The notes: generated by a model not told the origin, from the letters alone. A stretch of DNA of 33,045 bases from Minisyncoccota bacterium (GCA_028687085.1 JAQUAU010000003.1:1-33045); one strand, 5' to 3'; shown: positions 1 to 8,075, counted from the stretch's first letter. Program-made: numbers and translations.

Positions 1-1607
1 CTGCACTCGTCGTGTACCCGCAAGACGCGAACGATGTTTCTGAAATCGTTCGCGTCATAGGCGCCGAGCGGAGTCGAGGAGCCGACATATCGCTCGCGGC
101 GAGAGCGGCCGGCACCGACATGTCGGGCGGCCCGCTGACCACCGGCGTCGTCGTCTCCTTCACCAAGCATATGAACAAGGTGCTCGAAGTCGGCACGAAC
201 TTGGAAGCTCAACTTCCAAGTAATTCGAATTTGGAAGTTGAGCTTCCAAGTGGGTACGCAGTGACGGAGCCGGGCGTTTTTTATAGAGATTTCGAGAAGG
301 CGACGCTCGAGAAAGGGCTCCTGATGCCCTCCTACCCCGCAAGCCGCGAGATAGCCGCCATGGGCGGCATCGTCTCGAACAACGCCGGCGGCGAACGCAC
401 GCTCAAATACGGCAAGACAGAAAAGTATGTCGAAGAGGTCGACGTTGTTCTCTCTGACGGTTCGCAGGCGACCTTTAAGGCGCTCACGCCCGCCGAACTC
501 GAAGAGAAGAAGAAGCTGGAGACGCTTGAAGGCAGCATTTATCGCACCATGGACGCACTTCTCACCGAGCACGCCGCGCTTATCGAAGAACGCCGCCCGA
601 AGGTGTCCAAGAATTCTGCCGGCTACGCGCTCTGGAGCATCAAGGACGGCGACCGCTTCAATCTCGCCAAGCTTATCTGCGGCTCGCAAGGTACGCTCGC
701 CCTCTGGACGAAGGCGAAGCTCTCTCTCGTGAAGCCTAAAGAGCACCGCGCGATGCTCGTCATCTTCCTTTCCGACCTGAACATTCTCCCCGAGGTGGTG
801 AACCGCGTCCTGCCTCAAAATCCAGAATCGTTTGAGAGCTACGACGATCACACCTTCACGCTTGCGGTGAAGTTTATGCCGCAGATGCTCTCTCAGATGG
901 GGCTTGTGAAGGCCGCGCGGCTCGGCATCGACTTTATCCCCGAGGCGCTCATGGTCGCCACCGGCGGCGTACCGAAGCTTATCCTTATGGCTGAGTTCGC
1001 CGAGGACACTATCGAAGAGGCAGACCGCCGCGCGACAGTCGCACGCGATGCGCTTGCCGGTCTCGAGGTGCAGACCAAGATCGAAAAAGACGAGAAAGAA
1101 TCAGAGAAATATTGGATCGTGCGCCGCGAGAGCTTCAATCTCCTGCGCAAAAATCTCCACGGCCTCGTCTCTTCACCCTTCATCGACGACTTCGTCGTCC
1201 CGCCCTCGAGCTACCCCACCTTCTTGCCCAAGCTGAACGCCCTTCTCGACGAATATAAAGACAACATGATCTACACGGTTGCCGGCCACATCGGCAACGG
1301 CAACATCCACATTATCCCGCTCATGGACCTGACCAAGGAGGAGAATCGAAGGGTGATTCTGGAACTTGCACCCAAGGTCTACCAGATGGTCATCGAGGCC
1401 GGCGGCACCACGACCGGAGAGCACAACGACGGCATCGTCCGCACGCCCTATCTGCCGATGCTCTTCGGAAGCGAGATGATTGCGCTCTTTGAACAAACTA
1501 AACGGGCATTTGATCCGCAGAATATATTCAACCCCGGCAAGAAGGTCGGCGGCACCTTCGCCGAAATCACACGCGACCTGATCCATCCGGTGCCGCCAGA
1601 AAAGTAA
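1..1607 (+). CDS. FAD-binding oxidase, GlcD / D-lactate dehydrogenase-like (5' partial)
   Basis: Flavoenzyme expected to oxidise a 2-hydroxy acid such as lactate or glycolate. The reading frame is open to the window edge (codons from base 3 give ALVVYPQDANDVSEIV, the usual start of the FAD_binding_4 domain), so the N-terminus lies upstream and the GTG at 12 is not a start. The FAD-binding part includes GGIVSNNAGGERTLKYG near 370. The FAD-oxidase C-terminal domain shows HIGNGNIH near 1290, GGTTTGEHNDGI near 1400 and the closing DPQNIFNPGK near 1510, all family hallmarks. No iron-sulfur partner (GlcF-like) is visible. Odd: a 53-bp palindrome at 199-251 is translated in frame and adds the duplicated peptide NLEAQLPS/NLEVELPS to the FAD domain. 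The family is clear; the exact substrate is not. Confidence 0.9.
   Translation, partial: ALVVYPQDANDVSEIVRVIGAERSRGADISLAARAAGTDMSGGPLTTGVVVSFTKHMNKVLEVGTNLEAQLPSNSNLEVELPSGYAVTEPGVFYRDFEKATLEKGLLMPSYPASREIAAMGGIVSNNAGGERTLKYGKTEKYVEEVDVVLSDGSQATFKALTPAELEEKKKLETLEGSIYRTMDALLTEHAALIEERRPKVSKNSAGYALWSIKDGDRFNLAKLICGSQGTLALWTKAKLSLVKPKEHRAMLVIFLSDLNILPEVVNRVLPQNPESFESYDDHTFTLAVKFMPQMLSQMGLVKAARLGIDFIPEALMVATGGVPKLILMAEFAEDTIEEADRRATVARDALAGLEVQTKIEKDEKESEKYWIVRRESFNLLRKNLHGLVSSPFIDDFVVPPSSYPTFLPKLNALLDEYKDNMIYTVAGHIGNGNIHIIPLMDLTKEENRRVILELAPKVYQMVIEAGGTTTGEHNDGIVRTPYLPMLFGSEMIALFEQTKRAFDPQNIFNPGKKVGGTFAEITRDLIHPVPPEK
199..251. repeat. In-frame double-hairpin palindrome in the FAD oxidase gene
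   Basis: Arms 199-221 and 229-251 are reverse complements at 22 of 23 positions with a 7-nt spacer. Each arm is itself a hairpin (CTTGGAAG and CTTCCAAG around 5 nt), so the arms also read as near direct repeats. It is translated without stop codons. Confidence 0.85.
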
Positions 1608-1625
1608 TATGCTATTCTCCACTCT

Positions 1626-1721
1626 ATGAAACGAGCCTTCGCCGTCATCATCGTCGTCCTCTTGGCGATCGGGATGGTAGCTACCCTCTTCCTCCCCGCC
1701 CTTTCTGCATTTACGCGGTAA
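1626..1721 (+). CDS. 31-aa single-pass membrane peptide
   Basis: Short ORF beginning MKRAFAVIIVVLLAIGMV and ending LFLPALSAFTR. It is almost entirely one hydrophobic helix after a basic N-terminus, so it should sit in the membrane with N-in topology or act as an uncleaved signal-like anchor. The sequence TATTCT at 1612-1617 lies 8 nt before the ATG and could be the -10 box of a leaderless transcript, as at several other genes here. It ends 4 bp from the stop of the convergent CAP-domain gene. No known family is recognised. The case for a gene rests on the start context, the clean membrane helix and the exact fit between two stops. Confidence 0.5.
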   Translation: MKRAFAVIIVVLLAIGMVATLFLPALSAFTR

Positions 1722-1725
1722 TGCG

Positions 1726-2709
1726 CTAGCGCAAGACGCTTGTAGCGCCGGCGTCTGCGTTTAGCACGATCGGACCGGAAAGAAAGACGCTCACGAGCAT
1801 CACGGCCGGTATAAAGAGGAGCAGAAATGCCCCGCCGAGAACTACGCTCCGGTGCTGAGCCTTGCCGCGCATAAGGATGGCGATAGTGCACGATATTGAA
1901 ATGACAGCGAACAGCGCGGTAAGAATCGCGAGGAGCGTGCTCTGCGGAGCGGTGAGCAGTCGCGCCACGAGACCGGGCTCTGCGACCGGAGCGGCTGTGC
2001 TCCCTATGTCATCAGCATTTTTAATCTCTGTGCCGAGCACCTGCACCGGTGCAGTAGCAGTAGCAGTAGCAGTTGAAAAAGTCTGACCTTCCCGGGAAAG
2101 TCTGACTTTTTCAACTGCTATGGGAGTTTCTACTGTCGCGGGCGCTGCGAAGAACTCGACGACAAAGGTCGTCTCCTGCCCTTCATACACTCCCTGCGCT
2201 GTGCCGAAGCCGACCTCGGTGTACTCGCGCTTCACAATATTCGCGCGATGCGTGGGCGACTCCATCCACGCCGTCTCCACATTCACCGAGTCGGTGAAGT
2301 TCACCGCGAGATTCTGCCCCGCATAGCGGTAGTGGTAGCCGGCTTCATCGAGCCAGTGCCACGGCGTTTTACCCGAGGGCGACACATGAGAGAAATAGCC
2401 GTTGGCCGCCATATCGGCGGCGGCGGCCTCTGCCGCTGCATCGAGCACGGCGCTTTCAGTCACGCCGGCGAGGCCGAGTGAGGCGCGATCCTGGTTCGTG
2501 AGCACCACGAGCGCGCCCGGCAAAACCGAGGCGAGAAAATCGGTTGTGAAGAACATAAACTTCGTCTGCACGAGAAATCCCGCTTCGAGGATGATGACAG
2601 CGAGCGCGAGCGCCGCGATTGACGCGGTACTGAAGAGATGAGGGCGGTGATTATTGCGCGGATGCGGGAAGAAATAATCCGAGAGATGATGGAGCAACGG
2701 CTTCTTCAT
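1726..2709 (-). CDS. CAP/SCP-like domain membrane protein
   Basis: A 327-aa protein with an extracytoplasmic CAP (cysteine-rich secretory/PR-1-like) domain. After a short basic N-terminus there is a membrane helix (ALALAVIILEAGFL). The CAP core follows: LTNQDRASLGL, DMAANGYFSHVSPSGKTPWHWL, YAGQNLAVNF, AWMESPTHRANIVKREYTEVGFG. Two more hydrophobic helices close the C-terminus (STLLAILTALFAV and VVLGGAFLLLFIPAVMLVSV). I chose the ATG at 2709; the longer TTG frame reaches only 7 codons further. CAP proteins are commonly surface-exposed, with roles in adhesion or lipid binding, but the activity cannot be read from sequence. Odd: a (STA)TATATA-coding hexamer repeat near 2050-2072 and a 54-bp palindrome at 2067-2120 lie in the linker after the CAP domain. 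Confidence 0.88.
   Translation of the reverse strand: MKKPLLHHLSDYFFPHPRNNHRPHLFSTASIAALALAVIILEAGFLVQTKFMFFTTDFLASVLPGALVVLTNQDRASLGLAGVTESAVLDAAAEAAAADMAANGYFSHVSPSGKTPWHWLDEAGYHYRYAGQNLAVNFTDSVNVETAWMESPTHRANIVKREYTEVGFGTAQGVYEGQETTFVVEFFAAPATVETPIAVEKVRLSREGQTFSTATATATAPVQVLGTEIKNADDIGSTAAPVAEPGLVARLLTAPQSTLLAILTALFAVISISCTIAILMRGKAQHRSVVLGGAFLLLFIPAVMLVSVFLSGPIVLNADAGATSVLR
2067..2120. repeat. 54-bp in-frame palindrome in the CAP gene
   Basis: Perfect 17-bp outer arms (2067-2083 and 2104-2120; core AGTTGAAAAAGTC) enclose an inner near-palindrome centred on TTCCCGGGAA. It falls in the linker-coding part of the CAP-domain gene and keeps the frame. Confidence 0.85.
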
Positions 2710-2735
2710 GTGCCTATAACGATACAACAAATCCT

Positions 2736-2770
2736 AAAAACACACAACCCCCGCCGGAGCGGGGGTTGTG
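2736..2770 (-). terminator. Rho-independent terminator of the beta-helix surface protein gene
   Basis: Perfect 12-bp stem (2743-2754 with 2759-2770, CACAACCCCCGC) and a 4-nt loop. On the minus strand it is followed by GTGTTTTTAGG, a short U-tract. It lies 16 bp after the stop of the upstream 1258-aa gene and before the CAP gene, so the two are probably separate transcripts. Confidence 0.85.
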
Positions 2771-2786
2771 CACTACTATGAACGGT

Positions 2787-5700
2787 TTATTGGCCGAGGG
2801 CCGCCTTCACCTTGTCGATAACCGACTGATCGGCGTTAAAGGACTGCAGGACGCCGATAATCGAGTTCGCCTGTTCGGCAGAGAGCTTGGGGCCCGTCGC
2901 CTGTTCAGGGATCTTCGCGGCCGTGAGGCCCTTATTAAGCTCGGCGCGGGTCAGAGGGCCCACAATGCCCGCCTGCGCGATGCCGCGCGCCTTTTGGTAG
3001 GCGATGACCGCGGCACGCGTGAGCGCGCCGAAGTAGCCCGTCGGTGCGTCCACCTTCAAGAGACCTTCGTTGATGAGAACCTTCTGGAGCTCCGTCACCT
3101 CGTCGCTGCGCACGCCCATCGAGAGCGCCTTGGTGAAGTTGTAGGTCTCAGCACCGAGCACCCTGCCCTGTGCGGGTGTCGCAGGCGTAGCCGGGGTTGC
3201 CGGAGTTACCGTCGGGACTGCCGGTGTCGCCGGAGTGGCCGGTGTTGCGGGCGTTACCGGAGGAGTGTATCCGCCGCCACCGCCGTCATTCGGATAGCTG
3301 AACTGGGCAGACGATACGGCCGAAGCGCTGTCGCCGTCACAACTCACCGCCTTCAGCGTCGTGCCGGCGCTGATGCTGAGCGGCACAGTGTAGAGCGTCG
3401 AGCTGCACGTCGGTGCGGAACCATCGATCGTGTAGCGAATACCGAGACCAGAGGGATTAGAGAGCGTTACGCTCGCCGAACCGCGGACAACGCCCCCGTT
3501 CGGCGTAATCGTCGGCGCAACCGGCGTCAGCCCGCCGAACGTCGTGAAGTGGTAGGTGAGAATCTTGGTGTCAGTGCCATTACTAATGGCACATTCACCC
3601 GGGAAGACTGGGCTCGTTGTGGTCGCAAAACTGCCTCCGCACATCGTGGTGATTTTAGTCCACGATGTCGAACCGGCCGGACGGTATCCGACAACGCCAG
3701 TAACACCGCTGAGAGTTACAGAGACCGGTTTATCGAAGAGGAGGACCGTGTCCGGCGAGCCAACATCGATCGAGGTTCCGCCGACAGAGAATCCGGAAGG
3801 TGCTCCTTCGGTACCACTGTCTGTCCGAGGCGGCTGCATCGTACCGGTCCATCCGCTCGGTGCGAGGATTGTCGTGCCATCAGGAATGGAGACGGAGACG
3901 TTTGAGAGCGCCGAGTTGGTGAGAATGATTGGTTCACCCGGTGTACCTGAGGAGAGCTGGACAGCCTGTGCGACGTCAACGGTCGTGCTGCCGACGGTCT
4001 GCGGTGCGCTTAAGTCAACATTAGAGAGATCTCCACTGGTGAAATTAGAAAGCGTCGTCGTCGCCCCGTCGATTACCAACTCATCGCCAATCGCCATATT
4101 GACGCTCGCCATAAGATCGAGAACGCTGCTATCACCGAGCGCAAGATCGGTTGTGCCTGAAGGAAGCGTCACTGCACCATCAAGCATTTCCTGTAAGTCG
4201 AGATTGCCCGACGTCACATTGATTGTGCCGCCAACGACATCGCTCACCAGAACAGTCCGTCCTGGATTGATGTACCACGGATAGAACGAGACAGTGCTGG
4301 TAGATGCACCCGCGATGGCACCTCCAAGACCGCCAGTATTCGATTCAATTTTCGGACCTGTCGGATCTCCCCACCAGTTGTTGGTCGCATCTACCGGTGT
4401 CACGTCGGCATGCAGAGCGTACAAAGTACTCCCTGAAATTCCGTTCTTATCATTCAACAAAGCTGAATTAGAACCCGATATGTCAACGCTAACCTGATTG
4501 TTCGTCAGTACATTCCCGCTCGCGGTCACACCAGCTCCGTGGGATGCAAAAAGAAATCCAGACGATGTCCAACAATTACTATAGAACGTTATTGTCGCGC
4601 TCGCCGACAGTCCAGATCCGTCCCCAGAACAGGCGCCCGGACCCCCTGTATAGACATGTCCTGATATCTGGTTATTTGTGACTGCAGCAGTATTACCCTC
4701 TGAAATCTGGATTCCATTTTGCGCAATTGCCGTAGTTGGTCCAATTCCAGTGATACTATTGTTGCTAATCGTTCCGGTTATCCCGCCAAAGCCCGCAAGA
4801 CTATTCGGACCGAATGTTATGCCATTCTTGTTGTAACCGCTGATGGTATTTTTATCGACTACCATGTCCGCATTCTGAAGGACATCGATACCGCTTGAAC
4901 CATGAACAATGTTGAAGTTACGGATTGTTACTGTAATCGGCGTCGTATCACTATTTACGGTGATTACAGCGGGATTAGTACTGGCCCCGCCATCAATCGT
5001 AGGAGCAGCAGTTCCTGCACCTTGTGCAGACAAAATTCCGTCTCCAAGCAAGACGAGTGACTTTGTGATGTTCAGATTTTCAGTATACGTTCCCGCGGAT
5101 ATTTTAATCGTATCGCCGTCCGTAGCGCGATCCACGGCTTCCTGAATATTTGTTCCAATCATTCGGAGATACACGTTCTTCAGGGGATCGGTGAGACTGT
5201 TGACCCAGCCAAGCCGTTCGTAGGCACCCGTGCGTGCATCATTATCAGGCGTCAACGTCAGTACCGCCTTATCGAAGGTGTTGTTCGCAAGAAATCCATT
5301 CCAGTAGCCGGCGGGGTTTGTATAGTCACTCGCGCGAGCAATAATCTGATAGGCATTGTCCGCAAAGGTATTGCCCGTGATAGTAACATCGCCAATCGGC
5401 TGTGTTGTCCAACTCGAACCGGTAATCCCTGTCAGACTGATTCCACCCCAGTCGGTTATGTGCTCGATAAGATTCCCGACAATCAAGCGATCTGAAGATG
5501 GGCCAGTCTGTCCAACACCATTAATAACAGTGACTTCTCCGTAGAGAAATTGGTTATTTTGAATAGCGAACTTATTGACATGCATCCCGCCGCGTTCATC
5601 ACTGAGATAAAGACCGGAACATCCTGTCGAAAGATTATCAACAATAGAATTCTTCAGCGTGAAGTTTTCGCCAGTAGCAAAAACGTTTTTGTTGCAACTC

Positions 5701-6563
5701 GGGGTTATGGACGCCAACTCAAACCTTAAACCGCTTAAAGTAACGTTGTCGCCGGTGATGATAGTATCCCCGAGTGATACATCGCGATGTGTTGCAATAA
5801 CAGTGGCAACGACACTTGTTCGATCAGTAATTGGACTACCGGATCCATCAACTCCCTGAATGGTCAAACCATTTTTGTAGACCAGCAATCCGCTTGCCGG
5901 CCCGCCAGAGACACCAGAATAAATATCACGTGAAGTATTACCCTCGCTGTACGAGCCTGCGGCCACATTAATTATGTCGTTTTCAGCTGCTGCATCTACG
6001 GCAGACTGAATCGAGGGATACGAATGGGCACCAATCGAGACGGTGTTTCCGGCTGGGGTTCCGTAATCACCCGCACCAAACGTGTAGATGCTTTCGGGAG
6101 TAAGAGTGGGGCCCGGAGTGACAATGGTGGATTTCCCGGCGACAACATTGCCGCTCGTGTAGGTTACCGAATCAATGGTGGTATCTCCCGAATCTTTAAG
6201 CAAGATCGTGTCTCCTGTATTTGAAAGTCCTGCGGGCGCCGTGTAGCCACATTTGACGCCTCCGTTCAGAGAAACGTCAGAATTTTTACAGATGACGGTG
6301 CTTCCACCAGCAGGAACGGAGTAGCTACCAGAGATTATATGATCTCCTCCTGTATTAAGTTTCCAACCGGCCAAATCCAAGGCTCCGCCGGTATTATTTT
6401 TTACTTCTACCCATTCTCGGTCTGATTCCGTACCGGAAGGATTCGCCAAAAACTCCGTAATAGTTACATCGCCCGGAGCGGCGGCGAAGGCGAGAGGAGC
6501 AGAGGCTCCCAGTGCGAGCACCGCAATGAGAACAGGCAGAGAAGCACGCAAATACGTTTGCAT
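2787..6563 (-). CDS. Giant secreted protein: lamin-tail domain, two beta-helix blocks, peptidoglycan-binding domain
   Basis: A 1258-aa exported protein. Residues 1-27 form a signal peptide (VLIAVLALGASAPLAFA then AAPG). A lamin-tail domain follows (about 29-140; TITEFLANPSGTESDREWVE). Two right-handed beta-helix blocks start with the same motif, SIQSAVDAAAENDIINVAAG (184) and NIQEAVDRATDGDTIKISAG (473), and run to NNWWGDPTGP (728-737). A spacer leads to a chitobiase/FN3-like domain (about 1014-1088; IRYTIDGSAPTCSSTLYTVP). A Pro/Thr/Ala linker (1101-1132) precedes a PG_binding_1 domain (about 1143-1212; DEVTELQKVLINEGLL...GYFGALTRAAVIAYQ). The likely role is a cell-wall-anchored adhesin or host-contact protein, given the tiny-cell, episymbiotic lifestyle typical of this group; that part is inference. 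Codon use is more A+T rich in the middle (about 4400-6300) than at both ends, which hints at domain acquisition. Confidence 0.85.
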   Translation of the reverse strand: MQTYLRASLPVLIAVLALGASAPLAFAAAPGDVTITEFLANPSGTESDREWVEVKNNTGGALDLAGWKLNTGGDHIISGSYSVPAGGSTVICKNSDVSLNGGVKCGYTAPAGLSNTGDTILLKDSGDTTIDSVTYTSGNVVAGKSTIVTPGPTLTPESIYTFGAGDYGTPAGNTVSIGAHSYPSIQSAVDAAAENDIINVAAGSYSEGNTSRDIYSGVSGGPASGLLVYKNGLTIQGVDGSGSPITDRTSVVATVIATHRDVSLGDTIITGDNVTLSGLRFELASITPSCNKNVFATGENFTLKNSIVDNLSTGCSGLYLSDERGGMHVNKFAIQNNQFLYGEVTVINGVGQTGPSSDRLIVGNLIEHITDWGGISLTGITGSSWTTQPIGDVTITGNTFADNAYQIIARASDYTNPAGYWNGFLANNTFDKAVLTLTPDNDARTGAYERLGWVNSLTDPLKNVYLRMIGTNIQEAVDRATDGDTIKISAGTYTENLNITKSLVLLGDGILSAQGAGTAAPTIDGGASTNPAVITVNSDTTPITVTIRNFNIVHGSSGIDVLQNADMVVDKNTISGYNKNGITFGPNSLAGFGGITGTISNNSITGIGPTTAIAQNGIQISEGNTAAVTNNQISGHVYTGGPGACSGDGSGLSASATITFYSNCWTSSGFLFASHGAGVTASGNVLTNNQVSVDISGSNSALLNDKNGISGSTLYALHADVTPVDATNNWWGDPTGPKIESNTGGLGGAIAGASTSTVSFYPWYINPGRTVLVSDVVGGTINVTSGNLDLQEMLDGAVTLPSGTTDLALGDSSVLDLMASVNMAIGDELVIDGATTTLSNFTSGDLSNVDLSAPQTVGSTTVDVAQAVQLSSGTPGEPIILTNSALSNVSVSIPDGTTILAPSGWTGTMQPPRTDSGTEGAPSGFSVGGTSIDVGSPDTVLLFDKPVSVTLSGVTGVVGYRPAGSTSWTKITTMCGGSFATTTSPVFPGECAISNGTDTKILTYHFTTFGGLTPVAPTITPNGGVVRGSASVTLSNPSGLGIRYTIDGSAPTCSSTLYTVPLSISAGTTLKAVSCDGDSASAVSSAQFSYPNDGGGGGYTPPVTPATPATPATPAVPTVTPATPATPATPAQGRVLGAETYNFTKALSMGVRSDEVTELQKVLINEGLLKVDAPTGYFGALTRAAVIAYQKARGIAQAGIVGPLTRAELNKGLTAAKIPEQATGPKLSAEQANSIIGVLQSFNADQSVIDKVKAALGQ
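3173..3255 (-). repeat. Coding tandem repeat: Pro/Ala/Thr linker
   Basis: Degenerate 9-bp units encode TPATPATPATPA twice, separated by VPTV. This is the flexible linker between the chitobiase-like and peptidoglycan-binding domains of the giant surface protein. Units of this kind are prone to length change. Confidence 0.8.
3574..3592. repeat. 8-bp-stem palindrome inside the surface protein gene
   Basis: GTGCCATT and AATGGCAC around a 3-nt loop, coding for CAISNGT. Perfect stem; could be chance, but it matches the window-wide pattern of in-frame hairpins. Confidence 0.5.
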
Positions 6564-6653
6564 AATTATTTTTTAGTAACACCCCTTAATAATCGGAGAT
6601 TGGCGCGAGCACCCTCCAGACCATGACAAAACAAATTGTCAATCTCGTAGTAA

Positions 6654-6681
6654 AGTGTACGCCCATTACACTCGCTGTCAA
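6654..6681 (-). promoter_or_regulatory. Candidate sigma-70 promoter of the giant surface protein gene
   Basis: On the minus strand, TTGACA (6676-6681) and TACACT (6654-6659) are separated by 16 bp. The -10 lies about 90 bp before the ATG at 6563, so this gene has a leader, unlike many genes in the window. A second TTGACA occurs at about 6636-6641 without an equally good -10. Confidence 0.55.
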
Positions 6682-6717
6682 CACGCAAATAGAGTTATCC
6701 CCACAAATGGTACCCCC

Positions 6718-6755
6718 TATCCAAAATAGGGTGCGACCGCACCATATTTTGGATA
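6718..6755. repeat. PaaX-1 bracketing repeat A (downstream copy)
   Basis: 38-bp palindrome: TATCCAAAATA and TATTTTGGATA arms (11 bp, perfect) around the core GGGTGCGACCGCACCA, itself a hairpin (GGTGC/GCACC). It ends one base before the stop codon of PaaX-like gene 1. Confidence 0.85.
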
Positions 6756-6756
6756 C

Positions 6757-7344
6757 CTACAACGCGCGCAGTCCGAAATGCTCGCGTAAGTGTTTATCGC
6801 GCTCAAGCTGTTCTACGATCATGTAGAGCACATCTACGCCGATGCGGAAATTCGCTTTTGCAAGCGCTATAAGATCTTCGCAATCATAAGGATAAATCCA
6901 GGCGCTATCCTGGAGTCGTACGAATCCATATTCACTCATAAATAACCGCAACTGATTGCGAATTCCCCGGCGACGCTCGGGTATGTCGAAGAGCACTATG
7001 CGCCAACGACCATCCCAACGCCTCGGTTTCCGAGAACTTGCATCTCGCGCAGACTCAAGGGCGAGTATTTGTTCCCCCGCTTCGGTCACCCGTGCGTATC
7101 GCCTGCCGTTCCGCTCTTCAAATGTCACCAACCCTTTCGCAGCAAGCCGCCCGAGCGCGGTCTTCGCCTGGTAGTTGAACCGCGCACCCTTCTTATAGCC
7201 CGGCATATAGCGCAGCAGCTGTGCGGCGTTCGGCATAGTCGCGGCGACGAGCACGACGCCGCCAATGGCGACGGCGGCAAGGAGCCCTTGCTGGAATGCG
7301 CGCAATCTCCGAATTTTCTTTGCTTCTTTTTCAATAACTCCCAT
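6757..7344 (-). CDS. PaaX-like protein 1 (winged helix plus Cas2-like C-terminal domain)
   Basis: A 195-aa protein. Residues about 17-40 are hydrophobic (GLLAAVAIGGVVLVAATMP), a possible membrane segment. Residues about 45-95 look like a winged helix (ALGRLAAKGLVTFEERNGRRYARVTEAGEQIL). Residues about 110-190 match the Cas2-like C-terminal domain of the PaaX family, with the beta-1 aspartate in WRIVLFDIPERRRGIRNQL and the block DVLYMIVEQLERDKHLREHF. The ATG at 7344 begins MGVIE, identical to the second copy at 13932-14519, and the upstream extension is only repeat B in translation. The two copies align without gaps at roughly 60% identity, highest in the Cas2-like part. No cas1, phenylacetate genes or CRISPR array lie nearby, so neither a Cas2 nor a PaaX role is supported. 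It is bracketed by repeats A and B. Confidence 0.85.
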   Translation of the reverse strand: MGVIEKEAKKIRRLRAFQQGLLAAVAIGGVVLVAATMPNAAQLLRYMPGYKKGARFNYQAKTALGRLAAKGLVTFEERNGRRYARVTEAGEQILALESARDASSRKPRRWDGRWRIVLFDIPERRRGIRNQLRLFMSEYGFVRLQDSAWIYPYDCEDLIALAKANFRIGVDVLYMIVEQLERDKHLREHFGLRAL

Positions 7345-7368
7345 ATTCAGACATCTTCGCACAGGAAC

Positions 7369-7406
7369 TATCCAAATCAGAGTGCGACCGCATTGTATTG
7401 TGGATA
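7369..7406. repeat. PaaX-1 bracketing repeat B (upstream copy)
   Basis: Same length and orientation as repeat A, 31 of 38 bases identical. Ends are TATCC...GGATA and the core is GTGCGACCGCAT. It sits 24 bp upstream of the ATG of PaaX-like gene 1, a position suited to autoregulation. Confidence 0.85.
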
Positions 7407-7501
7407 GCGCCACTCGATGCAGACGGCGCCTTACTTTATGCCGGATGTGCCTCAGACCGGAGATGTATCGGTGCGGCTATCCACACCTTTCTCAAAAGGG
7501 G

Positions 7502-7530
7502 TTGTGCACCTCGAACATTTCTGGCATACT
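7502..7530 (+). promoter_or_regulatory. Promoter of the RRM protein gene
   Basis: TTGTGC (7502-7507), 17-bp spacer, CATACT (7525-7530). The leader of about 90 nt holds two small perfect hairpins, CGAGC-TTC-GCTCG (about 7552-7564) and TCCGC-TAA-GCGGA (about 7568-7580), which could affect translation or stability. No strong Shine-Dalgarno site is seen before the ATG at 7629. Confidence 0.5.
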
Positions 7531-7628
7531 GCTCCCACTCGCAGAGTATTCGAGCTTCGCTCGGTCATCCGCTAAGCGGAGGCCGCAAGTGTTCAGTTTC
7601 GGCGAGGTTAATCAGTTAGATCCAACAC

Positions 7629-7994
7629 ATGGACAATGCAGCATCAGTGCAGGGGAACAAGCTTTACGTAGGCGGTATTCCCTATCGCTCGACAGAAGAC
7701 GATCTCAAGAAGGCCTTCGGTGAGGCCGGTAACGTCGTTTCTGCGAGCATTATTTCTGACCGTATGACGGGTCGCTCGCGCGGCTTCGGTTTCGTCGAGA
7801 TGGCGACCGAGGCAGAGGCGCAGGCGGCTATCGACAAGTGGGACGGCAAGGAGATGGACGGGCGCACGCTCTCCGTCTCGTTTGCTCGCCCGCAGGGTGA
7901 TCGTCCTCCGCGCCGCGAAGGCGGTTTCGGCGGCGGTGATCGCGGGGGCTTCGGTGGTGGTGCCCAGGGTGGGTACGGCCGCGGCGGATACTAA
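7629..7994 (+). CDS. Glycine-rich RRM RNA-binding protein
   Basis: A 121-aa protein with one RNA recognition motif: RNP2 KLYVGGIP (residues 11-18) and RNP1 RGFGFVEM (51-58), followed by a Gly/Arg-rich tail (about 95-121, GGFGGGDRGGFGGGAQGGYG). Bacterial proteins of this build (cyanobacterial Rbp type) bind single-stranded RNA and are often cold-responsive RNA chaperones. It is monocistronic, with its own promoter and a strong terminator. Confidence 0.92.
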   Translation: MDNAASVQGNKLYVGGIPYRSTEDDLKKAFGEAGNVVSASIISDRMTGRSRGFGFVEMATEAEAQAAIDKWDGKEMDGRTLSVSFARPQGDRPPRREGGFGGGDRGGFGGGAQGGYGRGGY

Positions 7995-8008
7995 TCCTCT
8001 CTCGTTCG

Positions 8009-8047
8009 AAAATAAAACCGCTCTTCTCTGGAGGGCGGTTTTATTTT
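8009..8047. terminator. Bidirectional-looking terminator after the RRM gene
   Basis: Perfect 13-bp arms (AAAATAAAACCGC at 8009-8021 and its complement at 8035-8047), 13-nt loop, ending in TTTTATTTTT. It starts 14 bp after the stop of the RRM gene, and the A/T arms could also stop transcription from the other side. Confidence 0.9.
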
Positions 8048-8075
8048 TAGTATGGATGCTCTATAAAAATTTTAA

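Larger units (their letters stand above)
6718..7406 (-). mobile_element. Candidate repeat-bracketed unit carrying PaaX-like gene 1
   Basis: A 689-bp unit: repeat A (6718-6755), the PaaX-like gene (6757-7344) and repeat B (7369-7406). A and B are direct copies (31 of 38 bases), and each is an imperfect palindrome with TATCC/GGATA ends. The same gene-plus-repeats plan recurs at 13889-14598. No target-site duplication and no classical transposase motif are seen, so this may be either a mobile unit or a gene with its own operator pair. Confidence 0.4.

Noticed and set aside
2050..2072. The GCAGTA hexamer repeat as a phase-variation tract
   Set aside because: The unit is 6 bp, so length change keeps the frame; it only alters a Thr/Ala linker.
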